Shown here: piece by piece, positions 38,845 through 49,814 of the stretch
Layout: every line of letters begins with the position of its first letter
Position numbering within the stretch: position 1 is the stretch's first letter
Assembly: GCF_000735455.1 (NCBI RefSeq)
Contig: NZ_JMPS01000087.1
Span: 203,463 to 267,462, forward strand
Reading direction: 5' to 3'
DNA length: 64,000 nt
Origin: Yokenella regensburgei ATCC 49455
GTDB lineage: Bacteria; Pseudomonadota; Gammaproteobacteria; Enterobacterales; Enterobacteriaceae
Program-made: the position numbers and the translations under genes
Notes under the pieces: generated by a model
Told to the model about the DNA's origin: nothing
Databases searched by the model: none
Seen by the model: only the letters and a program-made list of their open reading frames with translations

Positions 38845-40377
38845 TTAGTTTTGGCTGGGCAATACAGCAGGCAGCAGTTTCGTCAGGTGACGTTGTGCCA
38901 AAAGCGCAGTAGCAACTTCAATATCGGGTGCGAAATAACGGTCTTTGTCGTAGTGAGAAACCTGCTCGCGCAGCAGCTGGCGCGCCTGCTCCAGCAGCGG
39001 GCTGGTCGCCAGGCCTTCACGCATATCCAGGCCCTGACAGGCAGACAGCCATTCCACCGCGATCACACCGCGGGTGTTGGCGGCCATTTCCCATAAGCGA
39101 CGTCCGGCCGCAGGCGCCATCGAGACATGGTCCTCCTGGTTTGCTGAGGTCGGCAGGCTGTCGACGCTGTGCGGGTGCGACAAAGCTTTGTTCTCACTCG
39201 CCAGCGCCGCAGCGGTGACCTGAGCAATCATAAAGCCGGAGTTTACCCCACCATTTTTCACGAGGAACGGCGGCAGCTGCGACATATGGCTGTCCATCAG
39301 CAGCGCAATACGGCGTTCTGCCAGAGAACCAATTTCGGCAATCGCCAGCGCGATGTTATCTGCCGCCATCGCGACCGGTTCCGCGTGGAAGTTCCCGCCG
39401 GAGATCACTTCGTTCTCGGCGGCAAACACCAGTGGGTTATCGGAAACGGCGTTGGATTCCGTCAGCAGCACTTCTGAGGCATAGCGCAGTTGGGTCAGGC
39501 AAGCGCCCATCACCTGCGGCTGGCAGCGCAGAGAGTACGGATCCTGCACTTTGCTACAGTTGTGGTGCGACTGCGAAATGGCGCTGTCGTCGGTCAGTAC
39601 GTGGCGATACAGTGCGGCGGCATCAATTTGCCCACGCTGGCCGCGCACTTCATGAATACGGGCATCAAACGGACGACGTGAGCCCAGCGCCGCTTCGGTA
39701 GTCAAAGCACCGCACACTACCGCAGAGGCAAAGAGATCTTCCGCTTCAAACAGGCCGCGCAGCGCAAACGCGGTGGAAGTTTGCGTGCCATTAAGCAGCG
39801 CCAGCCCCTCTTTGGCCGCCAGGGTCAGCGGCTGCAGCCCGGCTTTTTTCAGCGCTTCGGTGGAAGGCAGCCACTCACCCTGCCAGCGGGCTTTACCTTC
39901 ACCCAGTAAGGTCAGTGACATATGCGCCAGCGGCGCCAGGTCACCGGAAGCACCAACGGAGCCTTTCGCCGGGATCCACGGATAAACGCCAGCGTTGACC
40001 ATTGCCACCAGCGTCTGGATAACCTGCAAACGAATGCCGGAAAAACCGCGCGCCAGGCTGTTGATTTTCAGCACCATGATAAGGCGCACCATCGCATCAT
40101 CCAGCGGCTCACCCACGCCCGCCGCATGAGACAGCACCAGCGAGCGCTGCAGATTTTCTAAATCTTCATTGGCAATACGCGTGGAGGCCAGTAGACCAAA
40201 TCCGGTGTTGATCCCATAAGCGGTACGCCCTTCTGCCATAATCGCATTGACGCAGGCCACGCTTTCATTGATGGCAGCAAAGGCGCCGTCGTCGAGCGTC
40301 AGGTGCAGCGGCTCATTATAAACATCGCGCAGCTGCGCCAGAGTCAGTTTGCCAGGAGTCAGTGTTAAGGTTTTCAT
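38845..40377 (-). CDS. hutH: Histidine ammonia-lyase HutH
   Basis: First step of histidine breakdown: removes ammonia to give trans-urocanate. It has 510 residues. The Ala-Ser-Gly that cyclises to the MIO cofactor is in [17 protein letters not shown] near residue 143; [26 protein letters not shown] and NPLVF are further family motifs. It follows hutU after 2 bases and is surely cotranscribed with it. Confidence 0.97.
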   Translation of the reverse strand: MKTLTLTPGKLTLAQLRDVYNEPLHLTLDDGAFAAINESVACVNAIMAEGRTAYGINTGFGLLASTRIANEDLENLQRSLVLSHAAGVGEPLDDAMVRLIMVLKINSLARGFSGIRLQVIQTLVAMVNAGVYPWIPAKGSVGASGDLAPLAHMSLTLLGEGKARWQGEWLPSTEALKKAGLQPLTLAAKEGLALLNGTQTSTAFALRGLFEAEDLFASAVVCGALTTEAALGSRRPFDARIHEVRGQRGQIDAAALYRHVLTDDSAISQSHHNCSKVQDPYSLRCQPQVMGACLTQLRYASEVLLTESNAVSDNPLVFAAENEVISGGNFHAEPVAMAADNIALAIAEIGSLAERRIALLMDSHMSQLPPFLVKNGGVNSGFMIAQVTAAALASENKALSHPHSVDSLPTSANQEDHVSMAPAAGRRLWEMAANTRGVIAVEWLSACQGLDMREGLATSPLLEQARQLLREQVSHYDKDRYFAPDIEVATALLAQRHLTKLLPAVLPSQN

Positions 40378-40379
40378 AA

Positions 40380-42065
40380 TTAGCGATGCCCCTGCGTTGC
40401 GGCGACCATAGGAAGATTGAGCCCCTGTTCGGCGGCACAGTCGATTGCAATATCGTACCCGGCGTCGGCGTGACGCATTACCCCGGTTGCCGGATCGTTG
40501 TGCAGCACACGTGCGATACGCGCTGCGGCTTCGTCGGTACCGTCACAGACGATAACCATGCCAGAGTGCTGGGAGAAGCCCATTCCTACGCCACCACCGT
40601 GGTGCAGCGACACCCAGGTCGCACCGCTCGCGGTATTCAGCAGCGCATTCAACAGCGGCCAGTCAGAAACGGCGTCGGAACCATCGCGCATGGCTTCAGT
40701 TTCACGGTTAGGGCTGGCCACTGAGCCAGAATCCAGGTGGTCACGACCGATAACGATCGGCGCAGAAACTTCACCGCTGCGTACCATTTCGTTAAAAGCG
40801 AGGCCAAGCTTTTGACGCCACTCCAGACCCACCCAGCAGATACGTGCAGGGAGTCCCTGGAAGCTGATGCGCTCGCGCGCCATATCCAGCCAGTGGTGCA
40901 GGTGCTTATCATCTTTGATGATTTCTTTGACTTTGGCATCGGTTTTATAGATGTCCTGCGGATCGCCTGACAGCGCTACCCAGCGGAACGGACCGATACC
41001 CCGGCAGAACAGCGGACGGATATAGGCAGGAACGAAGCCCGGGAAATCGAACGCATTGCTGACGCCCATCTCTTTGGCCATCTGGCGAATGTTGTTGCCG
41101 TAGTCAAAGGTCGGAACACCCTGTTTGCTGAAAGCGAGCATCGCGCTAACGTGCTCTGCCATCGAACGCTTGGCCGCTTCAACGGTGCCCTGCGGATCGG
41201 ATTCCGCTTTACGCTGATACTCTTCCCACGTCCAGCCCTGTGGCAGGTAGCCGTGCAGCGGATCGTGCGCGCTGGTCTGGTCGGTGACCATGTCCGGGCG
41301 TACGCCGCGTTTTACCAGCTCCGGCACGATATCAGCCGCGTTGCCGCACAGCGCGATGGACACAGCTTTGCCTTCTGCGGTGTATTTTTTGATACGCGCC
41401 AGCGCGTCGTCGAGCGAGGTTGCCTGCTCATCCACATAGCGGGTGCGCAGACGGAAATCGATACGGCTCTGCTGGCATTCAATGTTCAGGGAACAGGCAC
41501 CCGCGAGGGTTGCCGCCAGCGGCTGCGCGCCGCCCATACCGCCCAGACCGGCGGTTAATACCCAACGCCCCTGCAGGTTGCCGTTGTAGTGCTGACGGCC
41601 GGCTTCTACGAAGGTTTCGTAGGTGCCCTGCACGATGCCCTGGCTACCGATGTAGATCCAGCTGCCCGCGGTCATCTGGCCGTACATGGCGAGGCCCTTA
41701 GCATCAAGCTCGTTGAAGTGCTCCCAGGTCGCCCAGTGTGGAACGAGGTTGGAGTTGGCAATCAGCACGCGCGGTGCGTTGCTGTGGGTTTTAAATACGC
41801 CCACCGGCTTGCCGGACTGCACCAGCAGCGTTTCATCCTCTTCAAGCTTCGTCAGCGCGTTGACGATAGCGTCATAGCATTCCCAGTTGCGTGCCGCACG
41901 ACCGATGCCGCCGTAAACAACCAGCTCATTCGGGTTTTCCGCTACGTCCGGGTCCAGATTGTTCATCAGCATGCGCAGCGGCGCTTCGGTCAGCCAGCTT
42001 TTGGCAGTCAGCTCTGTGCCGCGCGGGGCGCGGATCTCCTGCTGGCGATATTTGGTTTGCGACAT
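40380..42065 (-). CDS. hutU: Urocanate hydratase HutU
   Basis: Second step: hydrates urocanate to imidazolonepropionate with NAD+ as electrophile. It has 561 residues. The NAD-binding segment [17 protein letters not shown] lies near residue 175; the N-terminal [25 protein letters not shown] (here cited as [10 protein letters not shown]) and [12 protein letters not shown] near the C-terminus are diagnostic. It heads the hutUH operon; a HutC-type operator lies about 50 bp upstream. Confidence 0.96.
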   Translation of the reverse strand: MSQTKYRQQEIRAPRGTELTAKSWLTEAPLRMLMNNLDPDVAENPNELVVYGGIGRAARNWECYDAIVNALTKLEEDETLLVQSGKPVGVFKTHSNAPRVLIANSNLVPHWATWEHFNELDAKGLAMYGQMTAGSWIYIGSQGIVQGTYETFVEAGRQHYNGNLQGRWVLTAGLGGMGGAQPLAATLAGACSLNIECQQSRIDFRLRTRYVDEQATSLDDALARIKKYTAEGKAVSIALCGNAADIVPELVKRGVRPDMVTDQTSAHDPLHGYLPQGWTWEEYQRKAESDPQGTVEAAKRSMAEHVSAMLAFSKQGVPTFDYGNNIRQMAKEMGVSNAFDFPGFVPAYIRPLFCRGIGPFRWVALSGDPQDIYKTDAKVKEIIKDDKHLHHWLDMARERISFQGLPARICWVGLEWRQKLGLAFNEMVRSGEVSAPIVIGRDHLDSGSVASPNRETEAMRDGSDAVSDWPLLNALLNTASGATWVSLHHGGGVGMGFSQHSGMVIVCDGTDEAAARIARVLHNDPATGVMRHADAGYDIAIDCAAEQGLNLPMVAATQGHR

Positions 42066-42095
42066 CGTTGTTCTCTCCTCTGGGGAACCTGTGAA

Positions 42096-42124
42096 TGTAT
42101 AAACACATATACTTGTCTATACAA
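42096..42124 (-). promoter_or_regulatory. HutC operator region of hutUH
   Basis: TTGTCTATACAA at 42113-42124 (its complement TTGTATAGACAA) is shared with TTGTATAGACA in front of hutI; TGTATAAACA at 42096-42105 is a second half site. This spacing in the hutU leader fits HutC repression relieved by urocanate. Confidence 0.65.
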
Positions 42125-42171
42125 TTGCGCGCAAGCGTACTTTTAACAAGCTGGATACATTTTTGTTATAT

Positions 42172-42201
42172 TGCGTCAGCAATCACGCTTTTGCTGACGC
42201 A
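42172..42201. repeat. 10-bp inverted repeat between hutC and the hutU promoter
   Basis: Perfect arms TGCGTCAGCA (42172-42181) and TGCTGACGCA (42192-42201) with a 10-base spacer, 6 bp after the hutC stop. No T tract follows on the hutC strand. It is either the 3' hairpin of the hutIGC message or a binding site for an activator of hutUH. Confidence 0.6.
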
Positions 42202-42207
42202 GAGAGA

Positions 42208-42945
42208 TCAGGAGCTGAAATGGCCCTGTAGACGGTAGCGGTTGCCGGGGAAAAGCAGGCTGGCATGGGAGACAATATGCGAGGTAGACCAGGTACGGCG
42301 GCGGATGAGCAGGCAGGGGTCATGCTCTTTGATATGTAACAAGCGGCAATCTTCCGGCGCAGCGGCGACGGCTTCCACGATGTGCTCCCCTTCGGTCAGC
42401 GGTGCAATCAGTGACAGATAAGCATGCGGCGTGGTGGTGGTGTAATCCTGCTGCAGATAATCAGGCACTACCGCGGCGTTGACGATACGATCTTCAATCT
42501 GCACCGGGATGTCGTTTTCGAAATGCACCATCCTTGAATGGAAAATACGCGTCCCCTCCTCCACCTCCATGGCCGCCGCCTGGGTGAAGTCGGCGCGGGT
42601 CTCTTCGAGCAGCAGCACTTCACAGCGGTGCTGGTGGTGACGGGCGGTGATCTCATCAGCAATGCTGCGGATCTCAAACAACGCCGATTGCCCCTTTGGC
42701 TCCGCCACAAAGGTACCAACCCCCTGCAGGCGGACCAGTAAGCCTTCATCCGTCAGTTCGCGCACCGCACGGTTGACCGTCATCCGGCTGAAACCAAACT
42801 GCGCAACCAGCTCGGCTTCCGACGGAATACGGTCATGCGGCTGCCAGACTCCCGCGTAAATTTTCTCACTGATAGCCTGCTTCACTTTTTCATAAAACGG
42901 CACCGGCGCGCTGGCGGGTGCGGGTCGGGGTCTGGGTGAATACAT
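42208..42945 (-). CDS. hutC: Histidine utilisation repressor HutC (GntR/HutC family)
   Basis: Urocanate-sensing repressor of both hut operons. The winged-helix domain spans about residues 15-80 (PFYEKVKQAISEKI, IPSEAELVAQFGFSRMTVNRAVREL), then a UTRA effector domain to the end (RIFHSRMVHFENDIPVQIEDR, YLSLIAPLTEGEHIVEAV). 245 residues with the start at 42945; an ATG 9 codons upstream (42972) is also in frame but has no ribosome site, while AAAGGAA precedes 42945 at a long distance, so the start is not certain. It follows hutG after a gap holding a GAGTATATACTC palindrome. Confidence 0.93.
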   Translation of the reverse strand: MYSPRPRPAPASAPVPFYEKVKQAISEKIYAGVWQPHDRIPSEAELVAQFGFSRMTVNRAVRELTDEGLLVRLQGVGTFVAEPKGQSALFEIRSIADEITARHHQHRCEVLLLEETRADFTQAAAMEVEEGTRIFHSRMVHFENDIPVQIEDRIVNAAVVPDYLQQDYTTTTPHAYLSLIAPLTEGEHIVEAVAAAPEDCRLLHIKEHDPCLLIRRRTWSTSHIVSHASLLFPGNRYRLQGHFSS

Positions 42946-42989
42946 AGCGCTGGCGTTCCTTTTGTCTGACATCGTCGGCGAATTCAGCC

Positions 42990-43001
42990 GAGTATATACT
43001 C
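42990..43001 (-). promoter_or_regulatory. Palindrome upstream of hutC, possible autoregulatory site
   Basis: GAGTATATACTC is a perfect 12-bp palindrome between the hutG stop and the hutC start. Its GTATA core resembles the HutC motifs before hutU and hutI, so hutC may have its own repressed promoter. Confidence 0.5.
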
Positions 43002-43027
43002 ATAATCAGTTAACGCGGTGGTCATCC

Positions 43028-43981
43028 TTACCACCAGTGTAAAATTTGCCATGCGAGACGAGCCGCAACTTTCGCTCCTTGTCCTTCACGGTCGAAGGTT
43101 GGGTTAAATTCCACCAGGTCGACGGCCTGCAGTTTACCGCTGCGGCACAGCGGTTCGACTATCCGTAGCAGCTGCGCCAGCGGGATCCCAAGCGGCGCAG
43201 GTGCTGAGACCGCAGGCATTTCCCATGCCGGTAAGACATCAAGATCGATAGTCAGGTAGATGCGGTCGTAGCTGTCGATCGCCCGGGCAATTTCCGGCAG
43301 CGCCCGCGCCTCCATAGCGTTCAATACGTCGAGATCCTCAATCACCGTCACATGACGATGCGCCGCCTCGTCCCACAGCGCGGCGGTATTGGCCGCCAGG
43401 CTCGCGCCCATGCAGGTATAGTGGAAACCACGCTGCTGCGCCTCACAGTGCAGCGCCAGCTGGCGGAAAGGCGTACCGGAGCTTGCATGCGGGGCGTGGC
43501 GTAAATCCAGGTGCGCATCAAGGTTGATAATACCAATGCGCTCGTCGGGAAACGCATCCAGTACGGCGGAACCATGACCAAACGCGGTTTCATGTCCCCC
43601 ACCAAGCACCAGGGTGCGCATCCCGGCCTGCTGGCAGGCCAGCGCCGCATCATGCAGCGCCTGCTGTGCGGCTTCCAGTTTTTCCGGCTCAGCGCGGATG
43701 TTACCCATCTCCACCAGCCGCTCATGACCACGGTGGCTGGCCATGTTCGCCAGCGCTTTACGCAGAACGTCCGGGCCTTGTGCCGCACCGGGCCGTCCCT
43801 GGTTGCGCTTCACCCCTTCGTCACATTCAAACCCCAACAGCGCGACCTTACCGCGATGGCTTTGCGGGGCGAAATCTCCGCCGTTGGCAATCGTCTGAAA
43901 CAGGCGCAGCGCGTTGGGGGCTTCGTGGCTGTCATCACGCCCCTGCCAGAGTGAAGGGTCTACCGGTTGCCACAGATTCAT
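43028..43981 (-). CDS. hutG: Formimidoylglutamase HutG (arginase family)
   Basis: Final step: hydrolyses N-formimidoyl-L-glutamate to glutamate and formamide. It has 317 residues of the ureohydrolase fold. The Mn-binding motifs are [22 protein letters not shown] and [20 protein letters not shown]. This one-step branch is the enteric type of hut pathway. The start overlaps the hutI stop by 4 bases. Confidence 0.96.
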   Translation of the reverse strand: MNLWQPVDPSLWQGRDDSHEAPNALRLFQTIANGGDFAPQSHRGKVALLGFECDEGVKRNQGRPGAAQGPDVLRKALANMASHRGHERLVEMGNIRAEPEKLEAAQQALHDAALACQQAGMRTLVLGGGHETAFGHGSAVLDAFPDERIGIINLDAHLDLRHAPHASSGTPFRQLALHCEAQQRGFHYTCMGASLAANTAALWDEAAHRHVTVIEDLDVLNAMEARALPEIARAIDSYDRIYLTIDLDVLPAWEMPAVSAPAPLGIPLAQLLRIVEPLCRSGKLQAVDLVEFNPTFDREGQGAKVAARLAWQILHWW

Positions 43982-45204
43982 GCTGTCACCTCACCACGGA
44001 AAATACGTTGCCAGAGCGGATTACGCCCTGGCTCATAAACCATTTCGACCGGGTGCTGAGCATCCCAGACGACAAAATCAGCCACAAAACCGGTTGCAAG
44101 CTGACCATGCGAATCCTGGCGCCCCAGCGCTCGCGCGGCGTGACGGGTCACCCCGGCCCAGGCCTCTTCCGGCGTCAGGCCAAACTTCACGCAGGCCATG
44201 TTCATTGAGAGATGCAGACTGGCAAACGGGCTGGTGCCCGGGTTGTAGTCGGTCGCAACCGCCATCGGCACCTGTAACTCTCGCAGCAGTGCAATAGGTG
44301 GTTTGCGGGTTTCATTGAGGAAATAGAACGCCCCCGGGAGCAGTACCGCCACCGTGCCGCCCTGCTGCATAGCGACCACGCCGTCACGTTCAAGATATTC
44401 AATGTGATCGGCAGAAAGCCCTTTGTAACGCCCGACCAGCTGCGCGCCGCCGAGGGATGAGAGCTGCTCCACGTGTCCCTTCACCGGAATGCCAAAATCG
44501 CAGGCGGTGCGAAACACGCGTTCCGTTTGCGCCGGGCTAAAACCGACGTTCTCGCAAAAAACATCCACCGCTTCGAACAGTTCTTTCTGCCACAGCGCAG
44601 GCAATATGGTGTCGCAGACCAGGGAGATGTATTCATCGGGGTTATCTCTATACTCCGGCGGCGTAGCGTGGGCCGCGAGCAGCGTACGGCTCACCTCGCA
44701 CGGATTCGCCTGCGCCAGCGCCCCGGCGACCTGCAACATCTTCTCTTCGTTTTCCAGATCCAGCCCATAACCTGACTTGATCTCAATGGTGGTTACCCCT
44801 TCGCGCATCAGTCGATTCAGCCGTTCCTGAGCAAGCGACTGGAGCTGCTCTGCACTGCTCTCCCGGGTCGCCCGTACCGTCGAGTTAATGCCGCCGCCCG
44901 CCGCACTGATTTGCTGGTACGATACGCCGTTCAGCCGCTGCTCCCACTCCTGGGCACGGCTGCCACCAAAGATCAGATGGGTATGGCAGTCAATAAGACC
45001 CGGAGTGATGAGTCTCCCACCGACGTCGATTACGTTGGGCGCACTGGCAGGAATATCAGCATCAGCAACGATGGCGTGAATGTATCCTTCGCGCACGATA
45101 AGCGCATGATGGTCGAGCAGACCATAGGCCTGCGGACGTGACGGGTCGAGCGTTGCCAGGCGAGCGTTGCGCCAGATGCGGTCTTCTGCGGTCAGTTCAG
45201 TCAT
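43978..45204 (-). CDS. hutI: Imidazolonepropionase HutI
   Basis: Third step: opens the imidazolone ring to formimidoylglutamate. It has 408 residues of the amidohydrolase fold. Metal-binding [18 protein letters not shown] is near residue 75, with KGHVEQLS, the EIKSGYGL segment and [15 protein letters not shown]. It heads hutIGC; TTGTATAGACA, a HutC-type site, lies about 20-30 bp upstream. Confidence 0.96.
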   Translation of the reverse strand: MTELTAEDRIWRNARLATLDPSRPQAYGLLDHHALIVREGYIHAIVADADIPASAPNVIDVGGRLITPGLIDCHTHLIFGGSRAQEWEQRLNGVSYQQISAAGGGINSTVRATRESSAEQLQSLAQERLNRLMREGVTTIEIKSGYGLDLENEEKMLQVAGALAQANPCEVSRTLLAAHATPPEYRDNPDEYISLVCDTILPALWQKELFEAVDVFCENVGFSPAQTERVFRTACDFGIPVKGHVEQLSSLGGAQLVGRYKGLSADHIEYLERDGVVAMQQGGTVAVLLPGAFYFLNETRKPPIALLRELQVPMAVATDYNPGTSPFASLHLSMNMACVKFGLTPEEAWAGVTRHAARALGRQDSHGQLATGFVADFVVWDAQHPVEMVYEPGRNPLWQRIFRGEVTA

Positions 45205-45223
45205 AATGTTCGCTTGTCATGGG

Positions 45224-45234
45224 TTGTATAGACA
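45224..45234 (-). promoter_or_regulatory. HutC operator of hutIGC
   Basis: TTGTATAGACA, 20 bp before the hutI start, repeats the motif found before hutU. The remaining gap to ybhC (45235-45434) is AT-rich and must hold the ybhC promoter; nothing further is recognised. Confidence 0.6.
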
Positions 45235-45434
45235 TTTATTTTCATTACACCGAACTTGTCAACAAAGGCTTATAGAAATGTTGGTTTTTTGTGACTATCA
45301 GCCCCTCTTCGTGCGTCCTTTACGCACATCATGATGAACTTTTTACCGTTCGTGCTTCCCGTTTCGCTCAACTTAGTATAAAAAAGCAGGTTTTGAGGGA
45401 CTTACTTTTCACTGACGACCAGGTCTGGAGCAAC

Positions 45435-46709
45435 ATGAACACATTTTCGGTTTCCCGTCTGACGCTGGCATTGGCTTTTGGCGTGACACTGACCGCCTGC
45501 AGCTCAACGCCACCCGATCAACAACCTTCCACTCAGGAAGCACCGGGTACGACGTCTCGCCCCATTTTAAGCGCCGCTGAAGCGAAAAATTTCACTCAGG
45601 CTCGCTATTTCACCGCGCTGGATCCAAAAGACGGTGCGTGGGATCCGTCGGCTATCAGCATTCCGGCTAAGCCTGATTTCGTGGTAGGACCGGCAGGTAC
45701 TCAGGGCGTGACCCACACCACCATTCAGGCGGCAGTAGATGCAGCCATCGCGAAGCACTCAAGCAACCGTCTGTATATTGCGATTCTGCCGGGCGAATAT
45801 CAGGGTACCGTGTACGTTCCGGCGGCACCGGGTAGCCTGACGCTTTACGGCACTGGCGAAAACGCCGCAGACGTGAAGATTGGCCTGGCTATTGATTCCG
45901 AAATCGACCCGAACACCTGGCGCCACCTGGTCAACCCGGCCGGGAAATACATGCCAGGCAAACCGGCGTGGTACATGTTTGACAGCTGCCAGAGCAAGCG
46001 TACCGCAACCGTCGGCGTGATGTGCTCTGCCGTGTTCTGGTCACAGAACAACGGCCTGCAACTGCAGAATATGACCATCGAAAACAATCTGGGCGACAGC
46101 GTAGATGCCGGAACTCACCAGGCCGTAGCGCTGCGTAGCGATGGCGATCAGGTACAGATTAATAAGGTGAACATTCTGGGTCGCCAGAACACCTTCTTCG
46201 TCACCAACAGCGGTGTACAGAACCGTCTGCAAAACGATCGTCAGACCCGAACGCTGGTAACCAACAGCTATCTGGAAGGGGATGTGGATATTGTTTCCGG
46301 CCGCGGTGCGGTGGTATTCGATAATACCGATTTCCGCGTAGTGAACTCCCGTACTCAGCAGGAAGCTTACGTGTTCGCTCCGGCCACTCAGTCGAACATC
46401 TTCTACGGCTTCCTCGCCATCAACAGCCGCTTTAACGCTGCCGGTGATAATGTGGCGCAGCTGGGACGCTCCCTTGACGTTGATGGCAACACCAACGGCC
46501 AGGTGGTTATCCGTGACAGCGCGATCAACGAAGGTTTCAACATGGCGAAGCCATGGGCTGATGCCGCCGTGTCTAAACGCCCGTACAGCGGAAATACCGG
46601 TGCAAAAGATGATAAAGGCGACATTCAGCGTAACCTGAACGACGGCCAGTTCAACCGCATGTGGGAATACAACAACCGCGGTCTGGGCAGCAAAGTCGTG
46701 GCGAACTAA
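45435..46709 (+). CDS. ybhC: YbhC, outer-membrane lipoprotein of the pectinesterase family
   Basis: A 424-residue lipoprotein: signal peptide with lipobox LTAC (Cys near residue 22), then a right-handed beta-helix of the pectinesterase family (THTTIQAAVDAAI, QLQNMTIENNLGDSV, EGDVDIVSGRGAVVFDNTDF). E. coli YbhC lies in the outer membrane and has acyl-CoA thioesterase activity; pectin is not its likely substrate. The start MNTFSVSR matches E. coli and has GGAG upstream; a 48-codon in-frame extension was rejected. In E. coli ybhB and bioA follow; here hut and bioA lie upstream and ybhB is absent. Confidence 0.94.
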   Translation: MNTFSVSRLTLALAFGVTLTACSSTPPDQQPSTQEAPGTTSRPILSAAEAKNFTQARYFTALDPKDGAWDPSAISIPAKPDFVVGPAGTQGVTHTTIQAAVDAAIAKHSSNRLYIAILPGEYQGTVYVPAAPGSLTLYGTGENAADVKIGLAIDSEIDPNTWRHLVNPAGKYMPGKPAWYMFDSCQSKRTATVGVMCSAVFWSQNNGLQLQNMTIENNLGDSVDAGTHQAVALRSDGDQVQINKVNILGRQNTFFVTNSGVQNRLQNDRQTRTLVTNSYLEGDVDIVSGRGAVVFDNTDFRVVNSRTQQEAYVFAPATQSNIFYGFLAINSRFNAAGDNVAQLGRSLDVDGNTNGQVVIRDSAINEGFNMAKPWADAAVSKRPYSGNTGAKDDKGDIQRNLNDGQFNRMWEYNNRGLGSKVVAN

Positions 46710-46727
46710 TACGTCATTTCTGACAGC

Positions 46728-46756
46728 AAAAGGGGGGATAATTCCCCCCTTATTTA
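46728..46756. terminator. Bidirectional terminator between ybhC and pgl
   Basis: Arms AAGGGGGG (46730-46737) and CCCCCCTT (46744-46751) with a 6-base loop; ATTT follows on the plus strand and TTTT on the minus strand. Confidence 0.88.
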
Positions 46757-46787
46757 GAACAGCAGATAATGATGAGCACGCTGCCGT

Positions 46788-47783
46788 TTACCAGGCGTTG
46801 ACTACCACCCACATCGGGCCCTGACCTACGGCGTAGCGGCCTTTCTCTTTCAATAGCCCCTGTTCACCTTTAATCTCATACACGCCAATGTGATGAGATT
46901 TCTGGCCCGCAGCAATCACGTATTTACCGCTGTGATCGACGTTAAAGCCACGCGGCTGGGTTTCGGTCGGCTGGAAACCTTCCACTTCCAGCACGCTACC
47001 GTCTTCAGAAACACTGAACACGGTGATGAGGCTGGAAGTACGGTCGCAGGCGTAGAGATGACGCCCGTCCGGGGTAATATGGATATCCGCCGCCCAACGC
47101 ACGCCGGTGAAATCCAGCGGCATCATGTCCAGCGTTTGCACGCACTCGATGTCGCCGTGCGGGTCATTCAGTTCCCAGACGTCAACCGAGCTGTTGAGCT
47201 CATTCACACAGTAGGCGTACTTCTGGTTCGGGTGGAACACCATGTGACGCGGACCAGCGCCTTCTACGGTGGTGACTTCCGCAGGCTCCTGCGCAACCAG
47301 CTTACCGTCGTCGCTCAGGGTGAAGAGGCAGATACGGTCCTGCTTGAGCGCCGGTACCCACAGGGTGCGGTTATCCGGGGAGATATTGGCTGAATGGCAG
47401 CCTTCAAGCCCTTCCACTACGTCAACCACACCGACAGGCAGGCCGTCTTCCAGACGCGTCACGCTCACGCAGCCTGCGTTGTAAGAACCACTAAACAGGA
47501 ATTCACCCCGGTGATCGGTAGAGATATGCGTTGGGCTACCTGGCAGCGCTGATTCAGCGACCCAGGTCAACGCGCCGTCGTCCGGAGCAATACGATAGGC
47601 CAGCACGCGAAACTCAGGGCGAACACCAACGTACAGAAAACGTTTATCAGGGCTCACTACCATCGGCTGAACCTGACCCGGCACGTCAACCACCTGCACC
47701 AGTTTCAGCTCGCCGTCATGTTTCAGGCTCCAGACGTGGATCTGCTGGCTTTCCGGGCTGGCGGTATAAACGGTTTGTTTCAT
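46788..47783 (-). CDS. pgl: 6-phosphogluconolactonase Pgl
   Basis: Hydrolyses 6-phosphoglucono-lactone in the oxidative pentose phosphate pathway. It has 331 residues, exactly the E. coli Pgl (YbhE) length, and is a seven-bladed beta-propeller of the lactonase family ([66 protein letters not shown]). It is monocistronic and divergent from ybhA. Confidence 0.96.
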   Translation of the reverse strand: MKQTVYTASPESQQIHVWSLKHDGELKLVQVVDVPGQVQPMVVSPDKRFLYVGVRPEFRVLAYRIAPDDGALTWVAESALPGSPTHISTDHRGEFLFSGSYNAGCVSVTRLEDGLPVGVVDVVEGLEGCHSANISPDNRTLWVPALKQDRICLFTLSDDGKLVAQEPAEVTTVEGAGPRHMVFHPNQKYAYCVNELNSSVDVWELNDPHGDIECVQTLDMMPLDFTGVRWAADIHITPDGRHLYACDRTSSLITVFSVSEDGSVLEVEGFQPTETQPRGFNVDHSGKYVIAAGQKSHHIGVYEIKGEQGLLKEKGRYAVGQGPMWVVVNAW

Positions 47784-47934
47784 GAAAACTCCTTTCCTAA
47801 ATGCTTAACTGCACGTGGAAGCAAAATACCAGGATAGACGGTTTTAGCGGTCAATGCTGTATAAATTTGTTGTACCGCCGTAACGGTGTACCATCAACAA
47901 TTATGACTTTTTCAACATTAACCTGGACTACCTC

Positions 47935-48753
47935 ATGACCTCTCGCGTGATTGCCCTTGATTTAGATGGAACCCTGCTAACCCCACAAAAAACGCTGCTC
48001 CCCGCCTCGCTCGAAGCGCTAAAGCGGGCTCGTGAAGCGGGTTATCAGTTGCTCATCGTCACCGGGCGTCACCACGTTGCCATTCACCCTTTTTATCAGG
48101 CACTGGCGCTCGATACACCTGCAATTTGCTGTAATGGCACCTATTTGTATGATTATCAGGCAAAAAAGGTGCTGGAAGCCTCCCCATTGCCGGTCAATAA
48201 AGCGCTGCAGGTCATTGAGCTGCTGCAGGAGCACGACATTCACGGTCTGATGTACGTTGACGATGCCATGATGTATGAGCGCCCGACCGGGCACGTGTTG
48301 CGCACCACCAACTGGGCGCAATCGCTGCCGCCGGAACAGCGCCCTACCTTTACCCAGGTTGCGTCTCTGGCGCAGGCTGCTCAGGACGTGAACGCGGTGT
48401 GGAAATTCGCGCTAACCGATGAAAACATGCCGAAACTGCGCGATTTTGTCAGCCATGTGGAGAAAACGCTGCAGCTGGAGTGCGAATGGTCGTGGCACGA
48501 TCAGGTTGATATCGCTCGTCAGGGGAACAGCAAAGGTAAGCGTCTGACCCAGTGGGTTGAATCTCAGGGCTGGTCGATGAAAGATGTCGTTGCCTTTGGC
48601 GACAACTATAACGACATCAGCATGCTGGAAGCCGCTGGCACCGGCGTAGCAATGGGCAACGCCGACGATGCGGTCAAAACCCGCGCTAACGTGGTGATTG
48701 GCGACAATACCACTGACAGCATCGCTAACTTTATCTATAAAAACCTGCTCTGA
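47935..48753 (+). CDS. ybhA: YbhA, pyridoxal phosphate / sugar phosphatase (HAD IIB)
   Basis: A 272-residue HAD phosphatase of the Cof type. Motif I is LDLDGTLLTP near residue 10, motif II VTGRH near 44, motif III the Lys in GNSKGKRL and motif IV VAFGDNYNDISMLEAAG near 218. E. coli YbhA dephosphorylates pyridoxal phosphate, erythrose-4-P and fructose-1,6-bisphosphate. It ends on the base before the convergent modC stop, with no terminator between. Confidence 0.95.
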   Translation: MTSRVIALDLDGTLLTPQKTLLPASLEALKRAREAGYQLLIVTGRHHVAIHPFYQALALDTPAICCNGTYLYDYQAKKVLEASPLPVNKALQVIELLQEHDIHGLMYVDDAMMYERPTGHVLRTTNWAQSLPPEQRPTFTQVASLAQAAQDVNAVWKFALTDENMPKLRDFVSHVEKTLQLECEWSWHDQVDIARQGNSKGKRLTQWVESQGWSMKDVVAFGDNYNDISMLEAAGTGVAMGNADDAVKTRANVVIGDNTTDSIANFIYKNLL

Positions 48754-49812
48754 TTAAGAGGTAATAGAAACGCTCTTAATCTGGGTGTAGAGCCACAGGC
48801 CTGGTTTAATCCCCAGGTCGTCTCTGGCCCAGGGGCTGATGCGCGCCCACAGCGTGCGTCCCCCCACTTCCAGGCGTACTTCCACCTGCCCGTTGTCGTC
48901 GTAGCACTCCACCACTTTTCCGCGCAGTACGTTACGAATGCTGGTTTGCGTTGGCGGTTGCAGCACCAGCGACACGTCGGAAGCCTGAATGCGCACACGT
49001 ACCGCGCTCTGCACCGGCTTATCGAGCTTATTCACCCACAGATGCTGATCGCCCAGCGCCAGCGCCGTCATCGCGTAATGTGGGTGGTGTTCCATCACGG
49101 TAACTTTCAGAATACTGCTCTGCTGATCCTGCGGCAGCCAGGGATGCATGACGCTGCTACCCCAGACATCTTCCAGATTACCGAAGGCTTTTACACTCCC
49201 CGCCTCCAGTACCAGCACCTTATCCGCCAGATGCAGGATCTCATCGAGCGAGTGGCTGACGTAGAGCATCGGAATATTAATTTCCCGCGCCAGACGCTGC
49301 AGATACGGCAGCAGTTCGCGTTTACGGGGAATATCGAGCGAAGCCAGCGGCTCATCGAGTAGCAATAATTCGGGAGCCGTCAGCAGGGCACGGCCGATAG
49401 CCACCCGCTGCTTTTCTCCGCCCGACAGACTCCCCGGCAGCCTGTCCAGCAGAGCTTCAATTCCGAGTAGTTCCACCAGCTTGTCAAACTGTCCGGCCAT
49501 GCTTTTCGCCATGCCATAGCGCAGGTTGCCGCGCACTTTGTAGTGCGGGAACAGACGCGCATCCTGAAATACATAGCCGATGCGGCGTTTATCCGGCGAC
49601 AGACAGATGCCTTTTTCCACGTCGTTCAGTACACGATCGTTGAGCACGATCCGCCCTTCCTGTGGACGAGTCAGGCCGCTAATCGCGTTAATCAGCGAGG
49701 TTTTCCCGGCTCCCGAGACGCCAAAAACCGCCGTAATACCAGAAGCCGGAAGCGTTTCGTTGATATTCAGGCGGCAGGTGCCCAGGGTTTGAGTAAAGTT
49801 GAGTTCCAGCAT
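48754..49812 (-). CDS. modC: Molybdate ABC transporter ATPase ModC
   Basis: ATP-binding subunit of the molybdate importer, 352 residues. Walker [14 protein letters not shown] near residue 31, signature [15 protein letters not shown] near 128 and DEPLASLD near 153. The C-terminal Mop/TOBE domain (about 290-350) binds oxyanions and can inhibit transport. It lies 2 bases after modB and is the last gene of modABC. Confidence 0.97.
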   Translation of the reverse strand: MLELNFTQTLGTCRLNINETLPASGITAVFGVSGAGKTSLINAISGLTRPQEGRIVLNDRVLNDVEKGICLSPDKRRIGYVFQDARLFPHYKVRGNLRYGMAKSMAGQFDKLVELLGIEALLDRLPGSLSGGEKQRVAIGRALLTAPELLLLDEPLASLDIPRKRELLPYLQRLAREINIPMLYVSHSLDEILHLADKVLVLEAGSVKAFGNLEDVWGSSVMHPWLPQDQQSSILKVTVMEHHPHYAMTALALGDQHLWVNKLDKPVQSAVRVRIQASDVSLVLQPPTQTSIRNVLRGKVVECYDDNGQVEVRLEVGGRTLWARISPWARDDLGIKPGLWLYTQIKSVSITS

Positions 49813-49814
49813 GA

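Noticed and set aside
45291..45434. 48-codon N-terminal extension of ybhC
   Set aside because: It would bury the lipoprotein signal peptide; MNTFSVSR with GGAG upstream and the lipobox LTAC gives the right start.
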